In this document: in pieces, positions 34,700 to 43,357 of the stretch
How positions within the stretch are numbered: position 1 is the stretch's first letter
Layout: each line of letters begins with the position of its first letter
DNA from: Streptomyces sp. NBC_00433
GTDB taxonomy: Bacteria; Actinomycetota; Actinomycetes; Streptomycetales; Streptomycetaceae
Reading direction: 5' to 3'
Assembly: GCA_036015235.1 (NCBI GenBank)
Contig: CP107926.1
Location: 5,103,501-5,167,500, forward strand
DNA: 64,000 bases
Made by a program: the position numbers and the translations under genes
Notes under the pieces: generated by a model
The model's database searches: none
What the model was told of the DNA's origin: nothing
Seen by the model: the letters and a program-made list of their open reading frames with translations, nothing else

Positions 34700-35392
34700 T
34701 CACCTCTCCTTGCGGGCACGCGGCGTCGTCTTCTTGGCGGGCCGGCTCTTCTTCGCCGTCGTCTTCTGCGCGGGCGACGGCTTCTTCGCGGCCGGTCCCT
34801 TGGCCGTCGGCTTCTTGGGTGTGGGCTTCGCGCCAGCCGCGCGCTTCTTGGGCTTGGCCTTGGCGGTCGGCGCGGCCTTCTTGGCGACCCGCTTCGGCTC
34901 GGGCGGCTCCGGCGGCTCGTCCTCGTCCGCGTCGTCCTCGTCCTCGTCCTCGTCGGCGTCCTCGGCGTCCTCGGCGTCCCCGGCGTCCTCGGACCCGTCC
35001 TCTTCGTCCTCGTCGTCGGCGGGTGCGTCGCCCAGCGCGAGGGTGCGCTTCTGGATGGCGTCGGTGAGCGCCGTGATGCCGCGGCTCGTCACCGAGGAGG
35101 CCGCGCCGCGGGCGGCCCGGCTCAGGGCGCCGTGGCGGCCGTCCCCGTCATGGCCGCTGCCGCTGTCGGCCTCCGCGTCGCCTTCGCCCTGCTCGTCCGC
35201 GTCGCCGCCCTTGAGGGCCGCCGGTACGCCCGGCATCTTGCGCAGGCCGCCTGCCACCAGTCCGCCCGGCCGCAGGCCCTTGCCGGCCAGCAGTGCCGCG
35301 GCGGTGAGCGCCAGCTGCCCTTTCTTGCCGCGGCCGAGCACGTAACCTCCGGCCACGGCCGCCGCCAGGCCGAGGTTCCTCGGTTCGCCCAT
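34700..35392 (-). CDS. Lys/Pro/Ala-rich protein, first gene of gas-vesicle-type operon
   Basis: 230 aa from ATG 35392 (AGAAGG upstream; GTG 35395 is possible). Residues ~1-45 hold a short hydrophobic, Gly-rich segment (LGLAAAVAGGYVLGRGKKGQ, then LALTAAALLAGKG) that may associate with a membrane. A Glu/Asp tract follows, and the last ~75 residues are a histone-H1-like KKxPxAKK tail that should bind nucleic acid. Homologues are sometimes mis-annotated as DNA primase. Opposite charges of the middle and the tail, and of the tail versus the SRPBCC acidic end, suggest these operon products interact. Confidence 0.75.
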   Translation of the reverse strand: MGEPRNLGLAAAVAGGYVLGRGKKGQLALTAAALLAGKGLRPGGLVAGGLRKMPGVPAALKGGDADEQGEGDAEADSGSGHDGDGRHGALSRAARGAASSVTSRGITALTDAIQKRTLALGDAPADDEDEEDGSEDAGDAEDAEDADEDEDEDDADEDEPPEPPEPKRVAKKAAPTAKAKPKKRAAGAKPTPKKPTAKGPAAKKPSPAQKTTAKKSRPAKKTTPRARKER

Positions 35393-35920
35393 CACGCTTC
35401 GCCTTCTCACTGTCGAATCGGGTGCTCCGAAAGGTGCTCGGAAAGAGTCCCCGCCGCGGAGGAAGCCCCCGCGGGCCTTGCGGGCCGTCGCCCCGGGCCG
35501 GCGCGTTCGCGGGCAGCACTCACCCGTCCCCGCCGCCGGACGCAGTTCGCCTGCCTTCCCCGGGGACCGCGTCGGAGCAGCAGCTCCGCCGCCCTACCTG
35601 CAAGTCTGGTCCTCTTCCGCGGATCCGCATCTGGGAGAGGCGGCCACGCCTCGTCGCTCCCGCTCCCGGTCCCGGCGACCTGCGACCTGCGACCTGCGAC
35701 CGGCGGCCGGCACCGGCGGCCGGCTCCCCGCGGCCGCCGCGCGAGGCGGATGGCGCGCGGGCCGCTCCGTCCGACAGCCGTCCCAGCCGGACGGGTGACG
35801 GCCCGCGTCACCGATTTCTCCCGCTTCTTCCGCAAAGCTGTCGCTGCCATTCGGGCTGCGCCGAGCATTCGATGGCGACAGCCGCAGCGAAGGGGCTGCG
35901 GCAGGCGCACACTAGGAGCA
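35393..35920. other. Gene-free stretch with heptanucleotide repeat
   Basis: 528 bp with no recognisable gene, lying between divergent genes. It contains tandem CGACCTG units (35676-35703) and probably both promoters. AGGAGC at 35914-35919 is the ribosome site of the following small gene. Confidence 0.45.
35676..35703. repeat. Four tandem heptanucleotides
   Basis: CGACCTG at 35676, 35683 and 35690 and CGACCGG at 35697. Non-coding; a possible slippage site. Confidence 0.7.
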
Positions 35921-36142
35921 ATGACAAAGCCAGCTGCACAGAAGCGCCATCTGCCCACCAGTCCCTTCAATGCCCCGGTCGCGCCGCCTACCAAGCACTT
36001 CGCCGCGGGCGACCAGGTCGCCCACGACATCTACGGCCTCGGCCGGGTCACCGAGACCGAAGAGGGCGTCGCGGCGCTCGTGGACTTCGGCTCGGCGCGG
36101 ATGCGGATCCTGAGCCCTTACACCAAGATGTACAAGCTCTAG
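35921..36142 (+). CDS. Small conserved actinobacterial protein with SH3/Tudor-like core
   Basis: 73 aa, ATG 35921 with AGGAGC upstream. The core HFAAGDQVAHDIYGLGRVTE, then AALVDFGSARMRILSPYTKM resembles the CarD/UvrD-C-type Tudor fold that contacts RNA polymerase or DNA. The basic N-terminus (MTKPAAQKRHLPTSP) is conserved in the family as I remember it. Probably a nucleic-acid or polymerase-binding accessory factor; not characterised. Confidence 0.75.
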   Translation: MTKPAAQKRHLPTSPFNAPVAPPTKHFAAGDQVAHDIYGLGRVTETEEGVAALVDFGSARMRILSPYTKMYKL

Positions 36143-36224
36143 GAACCGCGACCGCTCTCCCCGGCCACGGCACACCACCAGGACCCTTCGGGGACCTACG
36201 AAGAAAGTCGGACCTCCCATCGAT

Positions 36225-36368
36225 GTGACCTCGCTTTTCTCCGCACTGGAAGAGCAACCCCACCGTTCCGCTTCGTCCTCGCCGCCTCCGACGGCGGATC
36301 TTTTCCGGGCCCCGGACTTCGAGGAAGACGAGTCCGGCCTGCTCGAGGACGCACAGGGGCTCGCCTAA
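36225..36368 (+). CDS. Doubtful 47-aa ORF
   Basis: GTG 36225 to TAA 36368 encodes an acidic peptide (VTSLFSALEEQPHRSASSSP, ending FEEDESGLLEDAQGLA) vaguely like the disordered N-terminus of PcrA/UvrD helicases. No clear ribosome site and mixed third-position composition. The DNA from here to 36587 has no other gene. Confidence 0.2.
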   Translation: MTSLFSALEEQPHRSASSSPPPTADLFRAPDFEEDESGLLEDAQGLA

Positions 36369-36587
36369 GCCGCCCGTGCGGTGGCCATGGCTGTCCACGG
36401 CGCTCCGGTGAGGAGTGCGGCCGCCTCGGTCCGTGCCTCGTCCAGCCCGACGCCGCTCGCTCGGAACCCCGCCACGCGGGGGTGACCGAGCGGCGGACGG
36501 CGGCGAGGCACGGCAGGCGGTCGTGTGTCTGTACGGGGCCGCGGGAGCCGACCTACCTCGCGGACCCGGCGCGGCGGGCTGCCCGCG

Positions 36588-37208
36588 TCAAGACGCGAGC
36601 CGGTTCAGGGCGGCGGCTGTGATGTCTGCCACGTAAGTGGGGTCGTCACTGGGCTGGCCGGTGAGTTCGACGATGGCGACGTCGTGGCCGCCGCGGATGA
36701 CCGCGACGCCGCCCGCGACGCTGCCGTCGCCGTTGAAGGTCGGATACCACGTGCCCTTGCCGCCCGTGACGCTGATCGCGTGGCCCTGGCCGTAGTACCA
36801 GTGGCCCTCGGGCTCGTCCTGGCAGTCGCGCACCACCGCGTTGAGCTGCTTCTCGTAGGAGGCGGCCGCCGTGTTGGTGGAGCCCTCGGCGGCGGACTCG
36901 GCCAGCCGGGTGTCGCTGGTGTCGAAGGCCCAGGTCACATCGGCGAAGGCGGCGGCCTTCCCCTTGGTCAGCGTACGGATCGTCGCCTCGCCGGAGCAGG
37001 CCGAGAGGCCCTGCGCCCCGGTCAGGTCCACGGTCGCGCCGACCGGGGACAGGCCCTGCTGGAAGAAGTCGTCGCTCTGGACGAGGTCGTCGGAGCCGAG
37101 GCCGGGCTGCGCGAGAGCCGCGGCACGTGTGGTGACCGGTGCGGCGGCCGGTGCCGCGGCCGGGTGGCCCTGCGAGCCGGCGCCCTCGCTGGCAGTGGCG
37201 GGGTGCAT
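36588..37208 (-). CDS. PknH-type sensor-domain protein, probably 5'-truncated
   Basis: 206 aa from ATG 37208 (a start at 37247 is also open). Residues ~45-206 have the style of secreted PknH-like sensor domains and actinobacterial lipoproteins: SDDFFQQGLSPVGATVDLTG, LSACSGEATIRTL, NAVVRDCQDEPEGHWYYGQG, then VAVIRGGHDVAIVELTG. Two cysteines probably pair. The expected signal peptide or membrane helix before the Ala/Pro linker is missing, and the N-terminus collides with a kinase remnant on the other strand. It is likely a truncated gene. Confidence 0.55.
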   Translation of the reverse strand: MHPATASEGAGSQGHPAAAPAAAPVTTRAAALAQPGLGSDDLVQSDDFFQQGLSPVGATVDLTGAQGLSACSGEATIRTLTKGKAAAFADVTWAFDTSDTRLAESAAEGSTNTAAASYEKQLNAVVRDCQDEPEGHWYYGQGHAISVTGGKGTWYPTFNGDGSVAGGVAVIRGGHDVAIVELTGQPSDDPTYVADITAAALNRLAS

Positions 37209-37232
37209 GCCGATGGCGACGTGGCTGTCTTC

Positions 37233-37643
37233 CGCGCGCCGCCGCATCGAGCGGGCAGGGCCGATGTCTACGCCCTGGGTGCCGTGGCGTACGAACTGCT
37301 CACCGGCCGCAAGCCGTTCGGCTCGGCCGGGCGGGCCATCCTGACGCCGGAGCAGGCGGCGACGTCCTCGCCGCCCGCGCTGCCAGGGGAGTTGGCGGTC
37401 CCGGACGGCATCGAGGCACTTCTCCGCGCCGCGTTGGCCGTCGATCCCGACGACCGCCCGCAGACCGCCGGGGCTTTCGCGGACGCGCTGCTGTCACCGG
37501 GCGGAAAGCAGTGGGCGCCACCCGGGCCCGAGGGCCGGACGTCCGAGCGCACGACCTCCGCGCGCCCGGCGCCTCCCGCGGTCTGGCTGTCCGCGGTCGT
37601 CGTCCTCCTGGTGACGGCCGTGCTGACCTGGCGGCTCGGCTGA
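37233..37643 (+). pseudogene. Serine/threonine protein kinase, C-terminal remnant
   Basis: GRADVYALGAVAYELLTGRK, then PF and ALAVDPDDRPQTAGAF are kinase subdomains IX-XI of the PknB family. A juxtamembrane stretch and a terminal membrane helix (AVWLSAVVVLLVTAVLTWRL) follow. The ATP-binding loop, catalytic Lys, HRD and DFG motifs are all absent upstream. Inactive fragment; its loss may explain the truncated sensor gene that faces away from it. Confidence 0.7.
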
Positions 37644-37679
37644 CGAAGGCCCCGACCGCAGCCGCGGTCGGGGCCTTCG
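37644..37679. terminator. Bidirectional terminator hairpin
   Basis: CGAAGGCCCCGACCGC (37644-37659) and its exact reverse complement (37664-37679) form a 16-bp stem with a 4-nt loop, between converging stops at 37643 and 37695. Confidence 0.85.
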
Positions 37680-37694
37680 ATCATGCGCGCGCCG

Positions 37695-40600
37695 TCAGGC
37701 CGGGTGCGGCCGGTTGTGCAGGAAGGCGGCCAGCCAGGCGGGTTCGGTGGTGAGGGGGGCGGGCCCGCCCCCCTTGGACAGTGCCGCGGTCACCGTGTAG
37801 CCGCCCGGCAGGTAGCCGGTGGAGCGGGTGCCCGCGGTGTAGCCGGTGCTGTCGAGGACGACGTCGTAGGTGCCCGGCGCCACGTCCCGCGTGCTGAGCA
37901 GGACGGTCAGTGCGGTGCCGTCGGCGCTGACGGAGACGGGGGCCGCCATCAGGTAGTCGCTGGCCCGCTGCCCGTCGTGTGCCAGCGCCACCTCGGTGCC
38001 GAGCGTCAGGTTGCTGCCGTGGACCACCACCTGGTTGTCCGCGCCGGTCGGCCCGGAGGCGGGCGCGACCGAGGTCACGTCGGCGGCCTTGCGCGGTGTC
38101 GTGCACTGGGAGCTGCACACGCCCTGCATCGTGTACTGCACGGGCGGACTCGTGTTGCCGGGGCTGAGGAGGAAGACCACCTGGGTCGCGGCGGCGCTGC
38201 CGCTGATCTGGCAGCCGTAGTGGGAGCCGGCCCCGTTGCCGACGCACTGGTAGGCGTAGTCGTAGCCGGTGCCGTTCCAGCCGGCGCCGCTGTAGAGGCC
38301 CAGCGCCGGGGTGCCCGCGGCGTCGCTGTCCGTCATGTAGACGTCGAAGGCCTGCCGCGGCTTGACCTGCATCACCCCGCAGAAGGCTGTGGCGGTCTCG
38401 GTCAGGCTCCCGCCGCGCGGTGCGAAGCCGTCGGGGGAGAGGGAGTTGTCCGTGCACTGCGGCACCCAGCCGGACGCGGTGCCCACCCGCCAGGTGTCCA
38501 CGTGGGCGGGGATCGGCGTGCCCGCGTAGCCGGAGGCGAGGACGGCGACCACGTAGGACGCGGAGCCGCTCACCCGGCAGGAGGCGCCCTGCTGCCAGCA
38601 CACGATCTCGCCCGTGGCGTCGACGACGAGCAGCACGGTGCCGCCGGTCGCGGCGTCCGGGGTCCTCGCCGCCAGCCACAGCTTGTCCGTGGCGGCGGCC
38701 TCGACGCGCAGGCAGCGGGAGTCGAGGGCGGAGGTGAAGGTGTAGCCGGTGGACTGGCCGCCGACGGTCAGCGTCGAGGGGGCGGCGCAGGCGGCCGTGG
38801 CCGACACGTCGCGGCGGACCAGGTGGTAGGTGTCGGCGCCGCTCGTGCCGACGAGGACGGCCGTGTAGCCGGTGCCCGCGGTGAACCGGCAGGTCGTCGT
38901 GGAGCTGCCGACGGTCGAGCACACCTGGTCGCCCGCGGCGTCGTAGACCCTGACGGACGCGTTGACCCGGTTCGCGGTGTTGGTGTAGTCGAACATCTCC
39001 GCCGTGGCGTGGCCGCTCGCGGGAAGGGCCAGGCAGGCGGTCTGCCGGTCGGCGGTCAGCTCGACCTGCGTACCGGTGGAGCCGCCGAAGGGCGACTGCG
39101 GCCAGGCGGCGCAGCCCGCGGCGTCACCGGTGCGCTGGACGACCAACCCGTAGACACCGGGGTGGGGCGCCGTCAGCACGACACGGAAGGGGGCGGTGCC
39201 GGTCAGCTTGCAGACGGCGAAGCGGTATTCGTTCTCGCACTGGCTCACCCCCTTGGCGTCGTAGACCGTTTCGACCGGGTCCCACCCGCCGTCGGAGGAA
39301 GTCGCCGCCAGGTAGAGCCCGTTGCCGGACGCGGTCGGCAGCGTCAGGCAGTCGCGCCGGCCCGCCGCGGTCAGGTCCACGCTGACCGGGCCGCTCCCGA
39401 AGCCCGTGTCGGACCCGGCCACGCACCCCGCGGTCTGCGTGGGGGACATGAAGACCGGTGAGAACGCGGTGTCGTCGAGGTAGTCCGGCCGGAAGACCAT
39501 GGCGTACGTGCCGGCCGCGGGGAAGGTGCAGGAGGCGGCGCCCTTGCGGCAGAACCGCGTGCCGTCCTGGTGGTAGACGCCCGTGCCGCCCACGTCGTAC
39601 GTGCCGGCCGCGGGCACCTGGAGCAGCCAGCAGGGGTCGGGCGAGCCCGCCGGTGCGGTGCCGTACGCCTGGGGCGCGAGCGGCGTGCAGCCCGCCGGGT
39701 CGGACAGCCTGGCGACCCGCAGGGTGTAGGTGCCGGTGTAGCCGGACCCGCTGCGGGTGATCGCCCGGTAGGGGCCGCTGCCGGTCAGGACGCAGCCGTC
39801 CTGCTCGGAACCGTCGCCGCTGTCGGTCGAGCAGCTCGGGGCGCCCGAGGGGTCGACGATCGTGGTGGTGACGTCGCCGTAGGAGTCGGTGGTCGCGGTG
39901 AGGTCGATACGGTCGCCGGCCGTCCCCGTGAACGGCTGGCAGTCCGTCTGGACAGGGGAGCCGAGGGTGCGGTGCAGCAGCGGCAGGTCGTAGGCCGTGC
40001 CGGCGGTGGCCGCGCAGCCGCTCGTGGCGGTCAGCGGGACGAGGGAGAGCACGTAGGGGGTGGCGTCGAAGGTCGAGGTGTTCCCCAGCAGCAGGGTGTA
40101 GGTGCCGGCTCCCGGCAGGGTGGTGCAGGTCGCGTTGCGGGTGTCGCCGCAGACCTGGGTGCCCTGTGCGGTGAGCAGCGACCAGGACGCGCTGGTGCTG
40201 GTGGACTCGTCGCCGTGCAGGGAGACCAGCACGGGCCCGGCCGGCAGCGCCACGGTGCGGCAGGCCGCACCGCCGAGCGGCACCGTGCCCGACACCACCG
40301 CGGAACCCGGGTCGCCGAAGGGCGCGGGGGCGAGCGCCGCGCAACCCGACGGGTGCGACAGCCGGTTCACCGCCACGCTGTAGGTGACGGCCTGCGCGAG
40401 GATGTCCCGCAGCAGCATCCGGTAGGGGGCGTCGCCCGTCAGGGCGCAGGTGGAGACGTACCGGTCGAGGCCGCAGACCTCGGTACCGTTCGCGTCGTAG
40501 ACCGTGCCCTGGAGCTCGTAGGGCAGGCTGCCCAGCCGCAGCAGGTCGCCGCTGCCGGCGCCGTCGCCGAGCGCGTAGCAGGACGAGGCGGCGCCGGCGG

Positions 40601-41366
40601 CGAGCGAACCGGTCAGCGGCGCGCTGTCGAAGGCCAGGTCGGACGCGGCGAGCGCGGTGCAGGGCGAGGACTTCAGCGAGGACACCGCGAGGGTGTAGCT
40701 GCCGGGGGCGAACACGGCGGTGACCACCAGCGTGTAGGTGCCGGCCGGACCCGTCGGGCAGGCCGTGGGCCCCGACGACGGGGAGCACAGCTGGTCGGTG
40801 CCGTCGGGGCCGGTGAGCACCCCGTCGATGAAGCCGTCGCCGGTCGAGGCGAGCTGGACGGTCAGTACGTCGCCGGCCGCGGCGGTCGTGACGGTGTACG
40901 TGTCGCTGGCGCCGTCCGCGATCGACGCGCAGACCCGCACGGTGTCGAGCGCCAGCGGACCGCCGCAGCTCGTCGCCTGGATGTCCTTCGCGGGAGCCGA
41001 GGCGGCGGCACGGGTCGCGGCCGTGGCACGCAGCGCCTTCACCTTGGCCGCGGAGAGGGCGGCGGGCTTCTGCGGCTTCCGGAGCGGCTTCCGGAGAGAC
41101 TTCTGCGGCGGCTTCTGAGCGGTGGCGCCCGGCTTGGCGGGCGCGGGCCTCTGCTGCGTGGCCGGCGCGGCCGCGGCTGTGTGCGCCGCGGCGGACACGG
41201 CACTGGTGGCGGGCTCGGCAGCCCCCGGCCGTGCGGTGGCCTGGGTGGGCCCGGCCCATCCGAGCAGTGCGGCGGCGAGGCTGGTGACCACGACCGTGAA
41301 GGCGGCGGTGCCCGATCTTCTTCGGCGGTTTTTCCGGCGCAGGCCGGCGGTCGGCACGTGAGACAT
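37695..41366 (-). CDS. Giant secreted Cys-rich beta-repeat protein with IPT domain
   Basis: 1,223 aa from ATG 41366 with a GGGGGG ribosome site. Basic N-terminus and signal peptide (AAFTVVVTSLAAALLGW), then a ~90-residue Ala/Pro/Lys-rich linker (QKPPQKSLRKPLRKPQK). Residues ~110-1100 are about nine to ten irregular beta-sandwich repeats of ~95-110 residues. Each has a paired-Cys pattern (xVCGxxxxxCxLTGxxPYR), a YTLxV strand and a GC-x-L hinge. They recall prepeptidase C-terminal (PPC) domains. Near the end (SVAPASGPTGADNQVVVHGS) is an IPT/TIG domain. No sortase motif. Probably a large extracellular adhesin or matrix protein; I know no characterised homologue. Confidence 0.75.
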   Translation of the reverse strand: MSHVPTAGLRRKNRRRRSGTAAFTVVVTSLAAALLGWAGPTQATARPGAAEPATSAVSAAAHTAAAAPATQQRPAPAKPGATAQKPPQKSLRKPLRKPQKPAALSAAKVKALRATAATRAAASAPAKDIQATSCGGPLALDTVRVCASIADGASDTYTVTTAAAGDVLTVQLASTGDGFIDGVLTGPDGTDQLCSPSSGPTACPTGPAGTYTLVVTAVFAPGSYTLAVSSLKSSPCTALAASDLAFDSAPLTGSLAAGAASSCYALGDGAGSGDLLRLGSLPYELQGTVYDANGTEVCGLDRYVSTCALTGDAPYRMLLRDILAQAVTYSVAVNRLSHPSGCAALAPAPFGDPGSAVVSGTVPLGGAACRTVALPAGPVLVSLHGDESTSTSASWSLLTAQGTQVCGDTRNATCTTLPGAGTYTLLLGNTSTFDATPYVLSLVPLTATSGCAATAGTAYDLPLLHRTLGSPVQTDCQPFTGTAGDRIDLTATTDSYGDVTTTIVDPSGAPSCSTDSGDGSEQDGCVLTGSGPYRAITRSGSGYTGTYTLRVARLSDPAGCTPLAPQAYGTAPAGSPDPCWLLQVPAAGTYDVGGTGVYHQDGTRFCRKGAASCTFPAAGTYAMVFRPDYLDDTAFSPVFMSPTQTAGCVAGSDTGFGSGPVSVDLTAAGRRDCLTLPTASGNGLYLAATSSDGGWDPVETVYDAKGVSQCENEYRFAVCKLTGTAPFRVVLTAPHPGVYGLVVQRTGDAAGCAAWPQSPFGGSTGTQVELTADRQTACLALPASGHATAEMFDYTNTANRVNASVRVYDAAGDQVCSTVGSSTTTCRFTAGTGYTAVLVGTSGADTYHLVRRDVSATAACAAPSTLTVGGQSTGYTFTSALDSRCLRVEAAATDKLWLAARTPDAATGGTVLLVVDATGEIVCWQQGASCRVSGSASYVVAVLASGYAGTPIPAHVDTWRVGTASGWVPQCTDNSLSPDGFAPRGGSLTETATAFCGVMQVKPRQAFDVYMTDSDAAGTPALGLYSGAGWNGTGYDYAYQCVGNGAGSHYGCQISGSAAATQVVFLLSPGNTSPPVQYTMQGVCSSQCTTPRKAADVTSVAPASGPTGADNQVVVHGSNLTLGTEVALAHDGQRASDYLMAAPVSVSADGTALTVLLSTRDVAPGTYDVVLDSTGYTAGTRSTGYLPGGYTVTAALSKGGGPAPLTTEPAWLAAFLHNRPHPA

Positions 41367-41489
41367 GCGGTCCCCCCCTGGAGACACAGCCCCGCCCCCC
41401 GTGACAGCCACGGGGGCCACTCAGGGCCCGCGAAGCCTATCGAGCACCTCTGTCACGGCGGTCAGCGAGGTGGGGGCAGCACGTCGCGC

Positions 41490-41768
41490 GGCCCCCTGCT
41501 GAGCGGCGGTTACACCCGCGCGGACAAGCCGCCGGCGGCGGAATACGGCCACCCGGGCACCGACCGAAGGCTCGCGGCGCCGGACGCGACCGCGGCCGGG
41601 ACCGGCACCGACCGCGACCGCGTGGTGCCGGCGTGGCCGGCCGGCGGGAAGCCGGCCGCCGCGCCGGTCGTCGGCGTCAGCACGGTCGGGCGACTGGACG
41701 AGGCGATCGCGGGGGTGTCGCTGGAGCCGACCGCCGAGCAGCGCGAGCGCGTGGACCGCGCGGTGTGA
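41490..41768 (+). pseudogene. Aldo/keto reductase C-terminal remnant
   Basis: PLLSGGYTRADKPPAAEYGH, then VVPAWPAGGKPAAAPVVGVS and AIAGVSLEPTAEQRERVDR is the end of an AKR, including the NADP-binding GVSTVxxLDEA segment. The catalytic Asp/Tyr/Lys/His part is absent. The DNA between 41367 and 41490 is the promoter region of the large secreted gene with no other feature. Confidence 0.65.
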
Positions 41769-41772
41769 GCCG

Positions 41773-43185
41773 TCAGGCCGCGGGCGCCGGCCGCACGCCG
41801 GTCGGCACGTCGGGGTCGAAGGCCGCGCCCACGACGATCGCCTCCATGTCCCGCATGAGGGCGGCGACTTCGTCGGCGGAGACGTGGTGGGTGTCCACGT
41901 GGAATTCCAGCTCGACCGTGTCCAGGGCGGTGCCGACCTGGATCATCAGCTTGTCGAGATACCGCGGGAAGGGCTCGCCCCATTGCAGGGCGCTTTGCCC
42001 CCGCAGGGCTTCGAGTGCGTCCCGGGCCGGCACCTCGGGGCCGGGCGGCTCGATGCCGATGCCGAACCTGCGGTCGTTGAACAGGCAGGAGGTCTCCACC
42101 ACTTCGCCGCGCTCCCGGTCGATCCGGGCGCGCAGCTCCTCCAGTTGGGCCGGGTCGTAGTAGGCGTACTTCGAGCAGAGCGCGGAGGCCCGCCGCGTGC
42201 GGTCCACCGCCTCGTCGAAGGAGGCGCCGGCGACGTCGACCGTCAGAAGGCCGTTCACGGAGAGCGGATGGGACACGTCGGCCAGGCCCGGCCGGAAGCG
42301 GTTGCCGACCACCACCTGGATCAGCGCCGGGGTGATGCCGGTCAGCCGTGCCACGGCCACCGCGTAAGCGGCCAGCAGCACCGAGGACGTCGAGCTGCCG
42401 ACCCGGGCCGCCACCGCCTTCGACGCCAGGTGCAGGGCGCGTGAGGTGAAGGTCCCCCGCCGGTAGCGCGGTTCGCCCCGGTCCACGTGCGGGCCGAACC
42501 GCCGGGGCCCGGCCGAGCGCAGCAGCCGCTCCCAGTGGCGCAGCGAGAAGTCGTTCTGCCGCCGGGCGGACGGTGTGCGCTGCAAGGCCGCGAGCTCCAG
42601 CGGCCCCAGCGCCGACGCCGGGTTCTTCGCCTCGCCGGTGACGGGGTCGCGCTCGCCCAACTCACCGAGCATGACGGCGATTCCGCTGCCGTCGGTGGCG
42701 ATGTGCGAGATCGTCACGACCACATGGGTGACCGTGCCGCGGCAGCGCACCGCGGCCATCCGGATCGGCCACTCCTCGGCGTGGTCGAACGGCGTCGCCT
42801 CCCACCGGTCGGCCAGGTCCCGGGCGATCAGGTCCGGGTCGCCGCCGTCTTCGACGTCGACGATCCCCAGCGCGGCCGTGCCCGAGCCCGCCACCTCCTG
42901 GACCGGGCCGCCGTCCGCGCCGGGCCGGATCCGGGCCCGCATCGAGGCGTGGCGGCACATGAAGAACCGCAGCTCCGACGCGAGGTCCCGGACCGTCCTG
43001 CCGTCGGCCACGGGCACGGCGCCGCCCATGCTCATCGAGGTGCCGGCCTGCTCCATCAGCGTCCAGACCTTGCGCTGCCCCCAGGTCAACCCGCCGACGC
43101 CGCCGCCTGGCCCCTCGAACGGCACGACGACCTGATCCGTCATCTCCGCCCCGCCCACGATCGTCCTCGAAACCGGTTCAGCCAT
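41773..43185 (-). CDS. Free-standing condensation-domain protein
   Basis: 470 aa (ATG 43185; ATG 43143 with GGGGCGGAG is an alternative). Single condensation/acyltransferase (CoA-dependent acyltransferase superfamily) fold: LTWGQRKVWTLMEQAG at the start, the active-site region VVVTISHIATDGSG around residue 165, and later SSTSSVLLAAYAVAVARLTG. The HHxxxDG motif is SHIATDG: the second, catalytic His and Asp-Gly remain. Such proteins form esters or amides in NRPS or polyketide pathways, yet there is no carrier protein, adenylation domain or other biosynthetic gene nearby. No signal peptide. Substrates unknown. Confidence 0.82.
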   Translation of the reverse strand: MAEPVSRTIVGGAEMTDQVVVPFEGPGGGVGGLTWGQRKVWTLMEQAGTSMSMGGAVPVADGRTVRDLASELRFFMCRHASMRARIRPGADGGPVQEVAGSGTAALGIVDVEDGGDPDLIARDLADRWEATPFDHAEEWPIRMAAVRCRGTVTHVVVTISHIATDGSGIAVMLGELGERDPVTGEAKNPASALGPLELAALQRTPSARRQNDFSLRHWERLLRSAGPRRFGPHVDRGEPRYRRGTFTSRALHLASKAVAARVGSSTSSVLLAAYAVAVARLTGITPALIQVVVGNRFRPGLADVSHPLSVNGLLTVDVAGASFDEAVDRTRRASALCSKYAYYDPAQLEELRARIDRERGEVVETSCLFNDRRFGIGIEPPGPEVPARDALEALRGQSALQWGEPFPRYLDKLMIQVGTALDTVELEFHVDTHHVSADEVAALMRDMEAIVVGAAFDPDVPTGVRPAPAA

Positions 43186-43357
43186 CGACCGCAGTCCCCT
43201 CGAAGTCCAGGCTCCCCTGCCCGGCATCATCTTCAGACAGCGGTCCGGGCGCCACAAGACTCTGAGGATATGTGGTAAGAAATGCATTCTTCCGGTCCGG
43301 AAGGATGACCGATCCGTGTAAGTGGCCGTCAGTTCGGCCCGTGGGGTCGCCGGTCGG

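Noticed and set aside
39570..41768. 732-codon plus-strand ORF as one gene
   Set aside because: Only its last ~90 codons have protein character (aldo/keto reductase tail); the rest is antisense to the large secreted gene.
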